A DNA stretch of 64,000 bases from Kuschelorhynchus macadamiae (taxonomy: Eukaryota; Arthropoda; Insecta; Coleoptera; Curculionidae), in NCBI GenBank assembly GCA_030620095.1, contig JAUTXW010002189.1, forward strand, positions 255,001-319,000, given 5' to 3'. The notes beneath the pieces are model-generated. The model was not told the origin of the DNA and did no database searches. It saw nothing but the letters and a program-made list of their open reading frames with translations. Shown piece after piece: positions 11,701-26,700 of this stretch (the stretch's first letter is position 1; every line of letters begins with the position of its first letter). The translations under genes and the position numbers were made by a program.

Positions 11701-14700
11701 TAGTGGGGAGTGCCGAAGAAATTTTTGTATGGTCTGTACAGGACTGGATAAATCCACGACAAAAGTGCTCTACAAACAAAAATTCAACAACATAAGATTT
11801 TTTTGTACTGTTTGCGACTCTCCAACTCTGAAATATTTGCATGATAAAATATCAGATCTCCAAAAGACTCAAATCTCTTCAGAATATCTCGAAGCCCTGG
11901 TTCCCCAGTAGTTTTATCAGAACTTCGTAGTACAATTAATGATATCAAAAATAAATCTTCTTCGGGAACTGATGGGCTTACTTTAAAAATGTATTCAAGT
12001 CTGCCGGAATGCACACTAGAGCATCTGACTACTTTGATAAATATGTCTTTCCAAAATGGTACTTTTCCAAGCTGCCTTAAAACTGCAATAATCATACCTC
12101 TTCACAAAGGAGGTGTTTCAGAAGAAGCTTCGAACTATCGCCCAATTGCACTTCTCCCTACGCTATCTAAGATCATCGAAAGACTGGTTAAAAAAAGGCT
12201 TTTATCATTTCTGTCTAGATATGAAATACTTACAAAACATCAATTTGGATTTCTAAGTAACAAATGCACAAGCGATGCCATGTTTTCCCTTCTTAATAGA
12301 GTCTACTCCAGCCTAAACAACCATCACGCTACGGCAACAATTTTCTGTGATTTTTCCAAAGCTTTCGATTGTGTGAATCATAATATATTAACTAACAAAC
12401 TGCAGTACTATGGATTTAGAGGGGCTCCTCTCAATTGGTTTAAGTCATATCTTAGCAACAGAAATCAAGTTGTGAAAGTTGACAACAGGATGTCTTCTTG
12501 TAGGCCAATGGAATATGGAGTGCCTCAAGGCTCGGTACTAGGCCCTATCTTGTTTCTTCTGTTCATAAACGACATGGCTAATTTAAACATTAGTGGAAAA
12601 ATATGTCTCTTTGCGGACGATACCAGCTTTACGTGGAGCCACCCAGATGTCACGGACCTGCATAGGATTGTATCTAATGACCTAATCACCATTAAATCCT
12701 GGTGCGATTCTAATCTCCTATGTTTGAACATCTCTAAAACGAAAGTCTTGTCTTATAAAAACACGCTGCAACCCTTTGACCTTAATGGCACCACTATTGA
12801 TGTCGTAAACTCTGTAAAATTTCTAGGGCTTCTTGTAGATGATTCTTTAAAATGGGATCCACATATCGACGCTTTATCAAGGAAGTTAGGTTCTGCTTGC
12901 TTTGCGTTAAGATCTGTTTCCGAGGAGCTTAGCTTTTCTACCTCTAGAACTGTTTATTTTGCTCTTGTTGAGTCGCACCTCAGATATGCTATTCCATTCT
13001 GGGGTACATGTTGTGCGACTCAATTTGATCGAATTTTTATACTACAAAAAAGAGCTGTTCGTTACCTATTGAGACTTAACAGTAGAACTCACTGCCGAGA
13101 TTTCTTTAAAAGATATAAAATACTAACCCTTCCTTGCTTATTCATTTTGGAATCGGTTTGCTTAATTCGTAAGCACGCACCTGCTCTATTAGAGAGACCT
13201 TCTCACAACTACCCTCTCAGAAATACTGAGCACGATCTCTATCTTCCAACCCCACACTCAGAGTTAATTAAAAGATCAGTAATCTACAATGCAAAAAAAA
13301 TGCATAATCACCTGCAATTTAACATCAAATCCATAATATCTCTGACTTCATTTCGCAAGGCTTTGAAATCATTCTTACTGGAAAGAGCCTTCTACACCGT
13401 GAACGAGTTTTACAACACATAATTTTATCCTTATGAACCCCTAGTGTGATAGTTGCCATTACCAACCATTTTTACCGAACTTTGTATATGTATTTTTTTA
13501 ATTGTTTCGTACTTTTTTATTTTTTACTTTGCTTTTTTATTTTTTTACATTATATTTATGAAAATGTTTATAACATAGTACGACTGACAAAGTACATTTC
13601 TAATGTACTTCTTTTAGGATTCTATAATATTAATATTCTAAATTCCTGATTTAAATATTATTTTTCTATAATATTTATGATGTGTTTTTGTCTTGTTTTG
13701 TTTGCTAATTTTGATGTTTGTAAACTATTTTTTTACAACAGCTTTGTCCACAAAATTGTAAATTTTTTTTTGACAATAAAGCATTTATTTATTTATTTAT
13801 TTTATTATTTATAGTAGAGGAGCCAGCACTGATTCCAGTGAACAAGATTTATCAAAATTTTAACTTATGCAGTTCGACTTTGGGCTATTCGGGTATGCCA
13901 AAAGTGTCCGTTTGTCTCCGTCATATTACTTTGTACAGGGGGCGTCATTGTGAAGTACTATACCGTGCGTTTCCTTATTGCGTTCTAATGTTAAAGGGGG
14001 TGGTTCTTGGAACTTTTTAAGAAAAAAGTTTAATATGGACCTAAAACTCTTAACATTGGAGATACATGGTCTTAAAAAAACACTTTTTTTAAATCCTAAT
14101 TCTGATGCTATTATAGGCAAATACCTGTGTGAAATTTGATACACATTTTTTATGCATAAAAGGGCATTTTTTATTAACAATCAATTTTTGAAATTTCTAC
14201 TTGTGGCGTGCATATGTAATTAACCTGGGTAAATCCGGATGCTCTCTAATGCATAGAAGACGTGTTTCAAATTTCATGCAGTTATCTACAATAGCATCAG
14301 AATTGGGATGAAAAAAAAATATTTTCTTGTTAAACTTTACCATCCTGTATCTCAAAAGTCAAGGCTTTTAGGACATAAAAACACCCCCTTTAACATCAGC
14401 ACGCAATTAGGAAACGCCCTGTATAGTACTTCACAATGACGGCCCCTGTATAAAGTAATATGACAAACGGAGACAGACGGCCACTTTTGGCATACCCGAG
14501 TAGCCCAAAGTCGAACTGCATAAATTAAAATTTTGATAAATCTCGTTCACTGGATCTGATGCTGGCTGCCCTTGTAAAATCTGGACTTGTAAATCGTGTA
14601 TCACTATACTGGGTGGTCCAATAATAGTGAACGTAGGCAGTAGCCCGGGAACCGTTAATGACAAAACTCAAGAAAAAATATATTTATAGGTAAATCGATC

Positions 14701-17700
14701 AAGAAAAATTAAAATTAAATCATTTTAAAATTCGAAAGTTCGCCGTTTTTGCAACACAAAAGAGATATAGAAGTGCGGTACACGAAAGAAAACAGATAAA
14801 TATAGATAAAGGTTCATTAAGCATAGTTAAATTTTTTAATTATCTGAAGTGCGTATAGTCAAAAAAGAGTGCCATATTATTTAAAGAACGACGGGACACC
14901 ACTGGTTTAAAGAGATTTCTTGGCCGACCTTCCTAAACCGATTGACTCCGCCCGGTTTTCTTTCGTGTCCCGCACTGTATCTTATAAAATTGGAACATCA
15001 TTGATTTAAATTTGTTTCCGCATGTAAAAAGAAGAAATTATTAAAGTCAGGATAGTCTGTTTTAGCAAATTGCTGAACAGTAATAGGTGAATCGCCTCGA
15101 AGGTCTTGTGGATAATGCTCAATAGTCTCAATGGGTCATTTCAGTGGACAAAAGTGTGAATCGCATGTAATTAGTCAAAAGAAACTGTGCTTCGTATATC
15201 GCCTCACGATCATCAGAATTCGACATCACCCATAAAAACCAAATCAATCTTTTGATCCATCGAACTTCTAGTGCGCCTACCTACAATAACGAAAAAAATA
15301 TTGTCAGTCAACTTTAGGTCAACAGAAAACTGGCCTTGTCATATAGGTTTCATAACTTCTCGCAGGCCTGTTTGCACAAAATGTTGGCATGATGTTCATG
15401 AGGAACTAGGTAAATATAGGCCCAGGAGTATTCTTATTTGCCTATTTGTCAAGTTGGAATTAGTGTAACTTTAAAATTATTTTTAACTGCAATTTCTTTT
15501 TCTTTTCTTTTCAATTTCTATCCCTATATTAATAATATAATATAAATATAAGAACATAATTAAAACGTTGGCACTTTATAATAAATGACTTGCCACTATG
15601 TTCGTTTACATTTAGTGGCTTTTATGTTTGATCGTGCAATTCTTGGGTCTATTGGTTATTACTGAGAATTTGCAATACGTAGGTCTGCGGTTCCAAGCCT
15701 AGTGCGGTCTTACTTTTTTAATTATATTGTTTCTTTTGTTAATTACTTTTTAAGGTTTTAGCTTTGGCTTGGTATGATCTAATTATTAAAAGCAATTTTG
15801 AAAACAAATTTAAAATTTTAGTATAAGGTAGGATTCAGTTTATCAGGGATATTTGGTACATTCCATGTTTAGATCTGTACCACGAGGTTAAAAAACATTG
15901 TGAAAGGTATATTAAGTAAATACTAAGTGAATTTTGTAGTTTCTGTATGAAAAACATCTCCAACTTGTACTTAGACGTAAGCGTTATAGCGCTAGAAATC
16001 ATTCAAATCTAGTCATGATTTCCGTTTTCTTACTTTCTTAACGGGTATGGGATGTCGGCGTTTAAAGATTCATTCCAACAAGGGTTACAGATAGTTTTTC
16101 TCAGTCAAGATTCTGCATAGTAAATAAAAGTGTTCCCATAACAGTTTTTTTTAACTAACAATCAGCTCCAAAAGACTTTTAAACACATTTTAAACGTCTC
16201 TTTTAAATAAATAATAATAACATTTTTTATTCAAGTTTTCATTATTTACATTTCATGTACTTTAGCTAGATAGAACAACAATTATTTTTGTTAATCTTCA
16301 TCAGGGCAGAAAGGAGACTTTCAAGTTCTATCAAGGCTTGTTTGGAAAGACCCCTCACCTTATGAATATAGCAGAACCCATACAGAATTTTAACAAAAGT
16401 TAAGACATTGGTTTTTTGACAATGTAATATTAATTTGAGCAGTTGTTCATAACAAAAATCAGTGTATCTTTCTATCAGGGGAATGCGAGTGGGAGTGCGA
16501 GGCACCGAAAGCAGACATAAACAAAAAAAAAGAAAGCAGCTACGGAACTGAGGGGAAAAGAATTGACTAAACCATTTTTTATAAATTAGTGTAATTATAA
16601 GTAATATGTTAAACGAAAAAAACTATACTGTGTATATACATGTAAGTTATTTAGTGAATATGTATCGTTCTTTTTTTAAGTAAATGTATGGATTTATTTT
16701 TTTACATCAGTTTATAAATATAAATTCATAATCCTTTTAAAGTCTAAATAGACGAGTTTAAAAAACATATTCTTTATTGATATTGGAAGGATATTAAAAA
16801 ACTTGGAAGAAAAAATGAGAATATTTCTTTGCAGGTGTGATTTTATAAAAAAATTTTGTTTTAACTTCTTTATTTGATATGGAGCGTAGTTGGTAATTAT
16901 GATATATTTCAGGAAAAATGTTTTGAATTTTTTTGAAGTAAAGAAGTTACCCAAGCACCAATAATCCTAATTTATGTAAACAAGCAACAAGACTGAACCG
17001 GTATCAGAAGCTTTCACTAGGTCTATATAGACAGTTAAAGATTTTTTATTATGTTGAAGGTTAATTAATATTTTATTGAACAATCCTCTGTACTTTTTCC
17101 ATTTCTAAAGCCAAATTGTTTCTCAAAAAGTAAACCCTGTCTTTCCAAAAATTCGATTACTTAATCATTCTTTTACGCATTTTCCCAGATTTTAGCAATA
17201 TTACTAATTAAGGATATCGACCTGTAGTTTGTCATTTGGTGCGTATTATTAAGAACCTCCGCTTTTAATTGATCATTCTTAATTAGCTGTCCGGTGTCGT
17301 CATTTAACTCCTTTATGTTATTCTTTTCATTGTTTTTGTTTTCGCTTCATTTATAATTTACCATATTTTATATATTGTTCATTTATTCATTGCCTCCTTA
17401 AATTATCACGTTTAATAGATCTAATCAAGGCCGAGGTTATTCACGGTTGAATTTTTCTATTTTTGTTTTTGGAAATTTCTAGTTTTATAACCTTTATAAT
17501 ATGATTTTGTAGTGTTCGTGAAAAAATATTGTATACGTTCTGTACATCAACTGATGTAATGCAGTAATTCCATGATTCTCTTGATAATAAGTTATTTAAT
17601 TCATTGTAATCAATTTTCTTTAATACATTATTTATTTTACGAGTATGTGTTTTGATATTTACTGTCAATCCTATTAAATAATGGTCAGTTAGACTTGTTT

Positions 17701-20700
17701 GAAATATAAAAGAATTAGGTCTTGAAAATCGACCTGTCCCGCTGCGTGCAAGAATATGATCAATGACACTTTTAGTTTATCTGCCACCCTTGAGGGTTTA
17801 TATATAAAGGAGAAAAAGCCTCTTTCGTTCAATATATCAAGGAATACGAGTGTTTTAGCGTTCATAAAATATTAATATTAATATCACCAATAAAATCTAA
17901 TCTAAATCATGAAATTGTAGGGTATTAACGTATGTTTGCAGGTTGGTTAGAAATAAATCCAAATTAGTCGATGGAGATCTATAACAGGTTATACTTATTT
18001 CAGAGAAATAGCCTCAATCAACACTACCAGCTCCTCAAAAATGTTTCTTAAACTTCTGGTATTTAAATGGTATACATTTAAATTATGCCCCATTAAACTC
18101 CTTTGTCTATTTCTCATAATACATTTATAATACAAATGTTTTTTATTGTGGCTGGGTTTTAATAGCATCTTATATACTTCTTTGTATTTATCACAAAAAT
18201 GTAATACAATTTGAACTTTTTCTGCCAATTTTATTAATATTCAAGAGAGAAGTAATGCAAAATGCAACAAACAAATCTAGCAGACTGCATACAAATAATG
18301 AAGTCGCCTGGACAAAGTTTTCGATGAAGTTTATGTCTTTTTTTCGTTTCAGTAAAGCGATCGGACAAAAATCCAAATATTACAGACATGCGCAGTAACC
18401 TTTGTAAAGTTTGTAAACTGCCAATGCAGTGCGAAATTAGCTGATTGTGTTTAGCGTTGGCAGCATACGAAAATGCAACCAGGTTTCCATGAACATTACA
18501 TAATCATAATTACTGGAACTATTCGATAACAAGCCCTTATGTTTTGATTAATTATTGTCAGAATGTTTATTTGTTTATTAAATGACGAGAGTGGATTTAA
18601 TTGTATAATGCTGCCGCTGTTTTATAAAAAATTGAGTTTCTCCATCTTTTTCAAAATAAACATTAACATACTATATCCGATCGGTGTGTCTAGTATTTGC
18701 ACTGATAATGTATTTACCTGCTTCGAAGTTTATCAACTGACAAAAAACGCGACTTGTTAAGGTTAAAATAGTTGTAATTGAATCATTTGTTGCGTTGTAA
18801 ATTTATATTTCAATAGGCTTTTTAGTCGTGCACAGCAGTTTAAGTGGGTACGGGTTAATCGGAAATTAATGGGAGATGACATTGTTTTTGAGCAAGCTGT
18901 TGCAAATTCGGTGTTTTTCGTGAAGTTTGGTGAGTATACCTGTTTATGTAAATTTATGACCAACTGCAACAACTTTTAAAAATAGGCAGCTCATATCATT
19001 TTTACGTGCATTTTTAAGGTAAATAATAGGAGTTTCCATAATAATTTTCTATTACTATCTGTCAAAAATGTCATCATATATGTTAGGAGTTATGCGTCCC
19101 TAAAACTGTTCTCCAAGAAAGCGGTAGCGAGTGAAAGACAAGCAATACAACTTTCCCCTTTTTAATATGACGACTCTTCCAGGTTTATTTTTACGTTTTT
19201 TTCAAGGACAATAAAACTAGAAAGTTGTCGCCATTTAATTACTTACTTCTCCATAATTTACACATTAGGAACAAATTATAGAACTTCACATTGCGACCAA
19301 TATTGTTGAAAATGAATCAAACATATGTACATAGCACATGAACTCAACAAGACTCTTAAGTCTTGTACCTTGGCATAATTTATTTATTTCATATATTATC
19401 GCCTTTATAAAAAATTGAAAACGTTATTTATAAACATATCTTAGTTTATACAGGGATCCCAAAAAGGGCCCTTGTATTTTTTAACAGGCGCGCAGGATGA
19501 TAAATAAGATGTTAACGCTCATAATGGTATGCAAGTCGAGTTGGTTAAATTATAGACCGAATAGGTAAAATGCATAAAAATTGATAAAGCCTGTTTTTTA
19601 AACTAATTGGTGAAAGGTAAACATTTTATAAACATTTACTATATTATTATTTATTACTATATTATTTTTAGTGTGTTATTATTTACTTTATTGTTTACGT
19701 TGATAATTTAAGTAAATTATTGAATATTTATTTTATTGTTCAAGTGGTTTATTGGAATGGTTATATTTAGTTATTGATAATTGATTTAAAAAGAAATTTT
19801 GTACCATTCAAATTTTCTGTCCCTCCATCTATGAAGTTTCATTTCTTTCATACCTGTCTGTCACCAACCAAAGTTTTTATGGATTATCTTGAAAGTGCAC
19901 TGCTGCATTTATTTTCTTCTTTGGCGCTACAACCCATATTGAATCTTGGGCTTCTCTATGTTCCTCTTCCATGTGTCTCGATGTGTTGCGGCTCTCCTCC
20001 AATTTCTCAGGTTGAGCATTTCTTGGGCATCCTTTGATACGCCGTCTTTCCATCGTAACCTGGGTTTTCCTACCAATCTCCAGCCATCTCGTCATGTGTC
20101 AAGGACCTTCTTTGGGATTCGCTTTGCTGGCATTCGTTGGACATGGCCGGCCCATTGCAAACGTTTAATTCTAATGAACTGGGATCATTTAGGTTGTTTA
20201 TGGAGTTGGTATAATTCGTAGTTATATTTAGTGCTTCAAATTCCCCCACCATTCGTTGGTCCGTAGATCTTTCTAAGCATTTTTCTCTCAAACATATCTA
20301 GCAAGTCTGAGGCCCTACTGCTCAACGTTCAGCTTCCATGATACCAGAGTGCGTATTAGTGTTTTATAGAGTCACAGCTTGGTGTTTTTGTGGACATATC
20401 GTCATCCCATAACAGACAGGAGAGCTGCTGCAATTCTCAATTCTTCAATTTCTACCATTTCATGATCTGTTGATGTAATGACAGAGCCTAAATATTTAAA
20501 CTAACTGCTCCACTACTTCAAACCTGTAGGTTTCCATTTCTATGGTTTGTCCTATAGTTTATTTATTGGCCTTCACATATGTGCCATTAGTTTTGTCGTC
20601 CTCTCATTGACGCCTAGTCCCTAGCAGTTGCTTGAAACGTTTCTTTAACGGCCGTGACAGACCTTGCGATTTTGTCAATATCATCTGTATATCCGCATAT

Positions 20701-23700
20701 TTGTTGAGATTTGATATATATGAAAACCCTGGGCCTATTCGCGTTTCTTTGAGGACATATTCCAGTGGCAGATTGAGCAGCATAACAGCTAGTCCCTCTC
20801 CTTGCATGAGAACTTCAAAAGGTTCTGTGAGTGCCGCCGCAACCTTGACCCGACATACTAATTTCTTCATTGTGGCTCGGACCATTCTCACCAACTTAGG
20901 TGGGTATCAAGGTCGAGGAGAACCAAATGCAGCTTATTGCGTTTGATGCTGTCATATGCCTGTTTGAAGTCTACAAAGAGCTCGTAGATATCCACGTCAA
21001 ATTCCTAGCATTTGTCCGCTACTCTTCTAACTGTGTGCAGTTGGTCCATAGTTGATCGTCCGCGTCGGGATCCTGACTCGTATTCTCCAATGATGTCTTC
21101 CGAGTGTGCTTCCAGTTTTTGCTTTGTCACTCCTAACTTTTTACTTAAAAAGTAGTTTTTGATTTCTATTGTATTATTGGACCATAACTTCGAAGCATTC
21201 GGTATAAACCGACGTAATCCCATATTTTTAAAATCGGCAAAGTAAGCTTTAGCAAAATATCGAAAAAAACCATTGATTTTTTTGGGACATTCTTTATAAC
21301 AAAAATATTTGTAAATAACGTTTTGTAAGTTTTTACTTCATGAGTTCATTTAAAAAATCGTTTAATGCCATAGTGTACGAATTTTAAATGACCCTGTATT
21401 TTGGTTTGGAGAAAAATTTCAGAACTTATTTAAACTTAAATAAAAACCTTCAAATTTTAATTCGTTTTTATGCAACAGTTTTAACTAATTTTAAAATATT
21501 TTTTGCACACCTGTATATTGTCTGCGTACTGCAGACCCTACCGATTATAAAAAAATAAGATTTAGGGGCTGTGTAGTAAAAAAAATCATATATAAAAAAT
21601 ACTTGAAATTGTAAAAATTTACCAAGGATTAAGCTTATCTCGTATCTTACCTGTATTTCGAAAAATAAGGAAGATAAAAGGAAAATTAAAAAGTTTGGGG
21701 AAAATGTTCAAAACTTTTCAAAACTTAAATAAAAACCTTTAAATTTTAATTCATTTTATAATATTTTTTGCCCTCCTGTATATTGACTGGGTACTGCAGA
21801 TCCTACTGACTATAAAAAAATGAGATTTAAGGGATTTGTAGTAAAAAAAAATTCATATATCAAAAAATACTTGAAATTGTAAAAAAAAAATCAAATTAAA
21901 AAAATTTACCAAGGATTAAGCTTATCTCGTATATTACCTGTATTTTGAAAAATAAGGAAAAGAAAGGGAAAATAAAAAAGTTTAGAGAATATGGTCAGAA
22001 CTTTAAAACTTAAATAAAAACCTTTAAATTTTAATTCGTTTTTATGCAACATAGGTTTTAAGTAATTTTAATTTTTTTTTGGACACCTGTATGTAGATCC
22101 TACTGACTATAAAAAATAAGATTTAAGGGCTGTGTAGTAAAAAAAGATTTATATATTAAAAAAACTCAGCAGTTAGAGCTTAAAATCGTTTTTATACTTT
22201 TCATTTACAGATAAAATATTTTAAAATTTGCTGAGTCATATTTAACACTCTTTATAAATAACTTTTCAGCTTAAATAAGTTTCAAACTTAAAATCGGTAA
22301 TATGCAATACAATTTATTTGCAAGACATAGCTGAAAACCGAATTCCAATATCTCTTTTTGTTTTAAAACTATTTTATATAGATATAATTTAAATTTTACC
22401 TAAAAATTCGCTTGTCCAGTTTGCTCAGTCCAGCAGTTTAGTTTAAATGTAATGTGTAGCGAAGCTATTGCCGGTGCGCCGTCCGGGTCTCTTTCCATTG
22501 AAATCCTTACTTCACACCCATAACAAAGTGTAAAACACATTTTTATCATTCAGATGAAACGTATAATAGCCAACAGGTACAAAAATAAATTTACTTTAGG
22601 ACCTAATTATAGAAAGAAATACGCTACCTTTCGGGGTGAACAAACGTTTTTACGGGCTGTGCGCGGATATAAAAGTGGCCAATCTTGCAGTGAGAAGAAA
22701 GTGCGATGCCGAAATTGAAAAATAAATTAGTTATTTTAAAAAGTAAGATTATAATTTAGTAGTTAGGGCGCGTAGCTAGAGTCTGACGATGGTTGGAGGG
22801 GAGGTTGAAATTGTTGAGGATATCGGAATGAATATTAAACTGCATATTTGCAGTGTGATCGTCGATATGGGCCACCGACAAAAAACTTCATTAGTGTTAA
22901 CTAAAAAAAATCTGCAAATTCACCTTCCCAACTTCCCTCGTATAGAAAACCACTACAATAAACAGTCTATATATAATAATAATATAATATAAGTCTTTTA
23001 TTTCAGCTATATATAGTAGTACAAATAACAAATTCAGTGAGGTGGCGAGATCCAGCATAGCTGTTCATCTAAAGGTTTAATTTAATATTACAAAAAACTA
23101 AAATATATGCATACAATTATTTGATAATATTTTTTTAAATTCTAATTTATTTATTATTACTATTATTATTATTTATTTTCCATATCATTATTTACAAAAA
23201 TAAAGTCTTGATAAAAAGAAGGTTTTACAGGAAATATAATGTCATTTTCTTTTTATCCCTATTCAAATATGATTTTTGTGCAATTTTTTTAAGCAGTTTT
23301 TTGGTACTAAATTTTTAAACATTTCATTTGGCCGCTGTATTGTTCCGTCATCTTTAATGATTGACACAAACATTTTACCAGTTCATCCATATAAGACTTT
23401 CTAAATAATGTTTTTTACATTTTGTGAGGTCGCCATTTTGTTTCGCCATATTGATTTTTCACCAAAATGTAACTTTTTCATCCCCTTATGACCGTTGATT
23501 TTTGACTAAAATTTGAGGGGAATCGGATAAGTAGTTTTTGAGCTATGCCGCGTACAACAGGCCGACAGACGGAATGAACGAACATGGTTTTCGGGATCCA
23601 GGGACCTTAAAAAGCAAAGATCTGTAGAAATCTCGGAGGGTGGTTTTTTTCACGATTACAATATCTCCTTCTACGAAAAGTTGGCGCGTTTTAAGGTTAC

Positions 23701-26700
23701 AAATTTGCAGCAAATATGTTTCAACAATAATTGATTGATGGAAATTATAATATAAATGTGCTTCAAAAAACATGTGCCATGACTTATTGAGAGAGTATAC
23801 TTAAACCGATCTATTAGATTGGAGTGAAACACGATGCCGTTATATTACATTTTTTCACCATTTTTCGGTTAAACAATTTTTTTGTTGCCATTTTATAATG
23901 TCATGTATATCACTTATCCTCTAAATAATCTTACACAAAAAAGATACTCTTACTTACAATGAGTTTCACTCCACTATAATAATCCGGTTTCAATATATAG
24001 GGAAAACACCAAATAATTGCTTTCCCGTAACACCCTGTATCTTGAAAATGAAACCGTCTTGGGTCTATTTGTATATAAAACATGTTTGTCTTATTTTGTG
24101 TCAACGAAACTCCCATTAAACGATTACTTATGTATTTTAAAACACCGCGTATGATAATCTTTTGCAACATAAGATTTTTACATGTGCCAAATAGCACAAA
24201 TTAAAAAATATTGATTTCAATTTTCACTTGAACAAGTGTAACTGATTTTTTTGTCATTGACGTAACAAAGATAATGAAATAGTTAGAGGCAAAAGCTTGC
24301 GCTACGTTACGATGAATTTCTTAGTTTAATTTCCTCTTCAATCTTCAATGTCAGATACTACTATCAGCATGTCCACCATGAAATTTCTGTAACCAGCAGA
24401 AAATTTTGCCTCGTATGATTTGAAAGTCTTTCGTTATGCTAAGAATCATCGTTTCGAGATCCGTTTTAGCAAATTGCTCAAATAAGTGAATCGCCTCGAA
24501 GGCCTTGGGATAACCCTCGATTCGTCATTTCAGTGCAGGATGGTGCGAATCGTATGCATTTAGTCAAAAGAAACTGTGTCTCGCATACCTCGTAGGATTC
24601 CATAAAAACCATAATTTGACCCAGCTAACTTCTAGTGCTACTAGGTATACATTGGCGAAATTCTAAAAATTAATACCAGTCAACTAAAGGTCAACAGAAA
24701 GCTTGTTATATCTGCCTCTTAATTCCTCGCAGGCCTCTGCACGAAATGTTGGTATGATGATTATGGGGACGTAGATACATTTATCAGATATAAAACATTA
24801 CAGATTCAACCTTCATTATCGGACGTTACAGGATTACGTTATCGGAGGATAGCATGACTGCCATATTATTTCTGTTACCAGCGGAAATTTTTCTCCCATC
24901 TTTTGATTTATTTATTTATGTTAAACAACCATAAGCTTTCGTGGTGTGCCTGTAATAAAACATTCTTAGTGTAAATGCTCTTGATAGTTCCCAAATATGG
25001 TACAAACTCCAGCTGCTCCGGTTTTTAAGTTATTTAAAAATAAACCAACTTTACATTTTTGAATATTCGCTTTATTTTTATTATTCTTAAAACCGTGTAA
25101 ATCTGTAAATACTTTTCCAAAGCAACTTTGAAGGTAACATTTTACTAGATTTTTATTTTCTGTTTTACGAGCATTGGTCGTTCCAGAATACTCCGTTATG
25201 AAGTTTGCAATATTCTGATATTCAATCCCTCTCTAACATTATTATTCATTATCACCCGTATTCACTAAAGAGGTTTAAATTTAGACCAGGCCTAACTTGA
25301 CAGTTATAGGTTTAAGATGACATTTTTAACAATTGAACAAATAATTTTTCTAAATGTCACAATTACGAATCCCAGTGACATAAGCGAAACAAAATTGGTG
25401 AACTAAAAGTTTTATGTACCATGGCCACTAGACCTGGTCTAACTCTTAAACCTTTTTAGTGAATACGGGGGTAAGTGTCTAAATTAATCCATTTTTCCTA
25501 TTCCAGGAACAAGTTCCACAACTGATCGAGATGAGGGCGAAGAATTATGGGCAAAATGGAGTCATATCGTCAACAACTGGGAGGATCAGTGGAAGAAACA
25601 AAACACACAGATTCGAGAGTTAGTTCGCAGGGGAATTCCCCTGCATTTTAGAGCTATAGTCTGGCAGCTTTTGTGCTCAGCAGCCGATGCACCCGAAAAG
25701 AAATTATACGCTGAATACATCAAGGTACGTTTTCGACTTGACTAATATCTTTACGATAGCCTGTGAACATTTTACTTACGTCTTTTATAAATAAATGAAA
25801 CTAGTAGTATTGTCAGCTGGGTGATAGCACAACGATAAAGGATTATGTTAAAATAAAAAAAAAAGTTGGTATGGTGATCGGTAAAATAACAATAAGTAAT
25901 GGAAAAATAATGCCAAACGTTTTTGTTAGAATACACGTGGTAAAAGTTGCATTTTTACCCCTATTACTGACGTAAATTTTGAGCTGAAGCTACAAGCTTT
26001 ATTTTAATAAAAATAACATTGAATACAAAAGTTTTAAAGTTCTTTTAAAAATAAACATAAAGTTCTTTTAAAAATAAACAAGGGACAATTGGAAAGTAAA
26101 GTAAAAATGAGCTTCGATTTTGTTTTTCGAATATAGTTTCTTTAAATGGATCTTGTTCTTGTTATAAATATATCAGGTTTGGTAAATTTATCTTTAAATA
26201 AAATCGAGAAAGTCGACACAAATTCTGCAATAAGAGGTATCGATTCTACAATATGGGTTCTAACGCACTGTTTCTTATTGCGGGATTTTTATTACTTTCC
26301 TTGTTTGTTTTTGCAGATAAAGGTATCAAACCTGATATATTTTTAATTGGCAAGACGAGAACCATTTAATGAAACTATATTACACAACAGGGTGTTCCAT
26401 TTAAAATAACAAAGTCGTTGCTCACTTGTTTACTTTCCAATTGTCATTTGTTTACTTTTTTAGCAAATCTTGGCGGTTCAGATAAACCCTTAAAACGTTT
26501 GTCTTCCATATTTTTTTTATGTTTTAAAATGAAGCTTGTAGATCTCATAGTATTTTTTCATTGTTTAATGTTATATTACCAATCACCTAAAAAAAAATCA
26601 GCCATTTAAAAATGACAAAATTACGTTTTTTTTTGCACTTTGCATATACTTCCCGCATCGTGGTCCTATCGCCCAGGGCCAGAAGATGGTTTTGTTATAT

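Larger units (their letters stand above)
11540..13815 (+). mobile_element. Internally deleted non-LTR retrotransposon (LINE)
   Basis: A zinc-finger ORF1 start (11633) is followed almost immediately by the reverse transcriptase domain, with no endonuclease. The 3' part has an AATAAA-like signal and ends in a (TTTA)n/(ATTT)n tail at about 13785-13812, as expected for target-primed reverse transcription. The 5' limit is approximate. The element lies between a transposase tail and a foldback that are adjacent in another copy at 31.5 kb. Confidence 0.75.

Noticed and set aside
15660..15710. GGTTCCAAGCC tRNA T-loop-like word
   Set aside because: No cloverleaf could be assembled around it.
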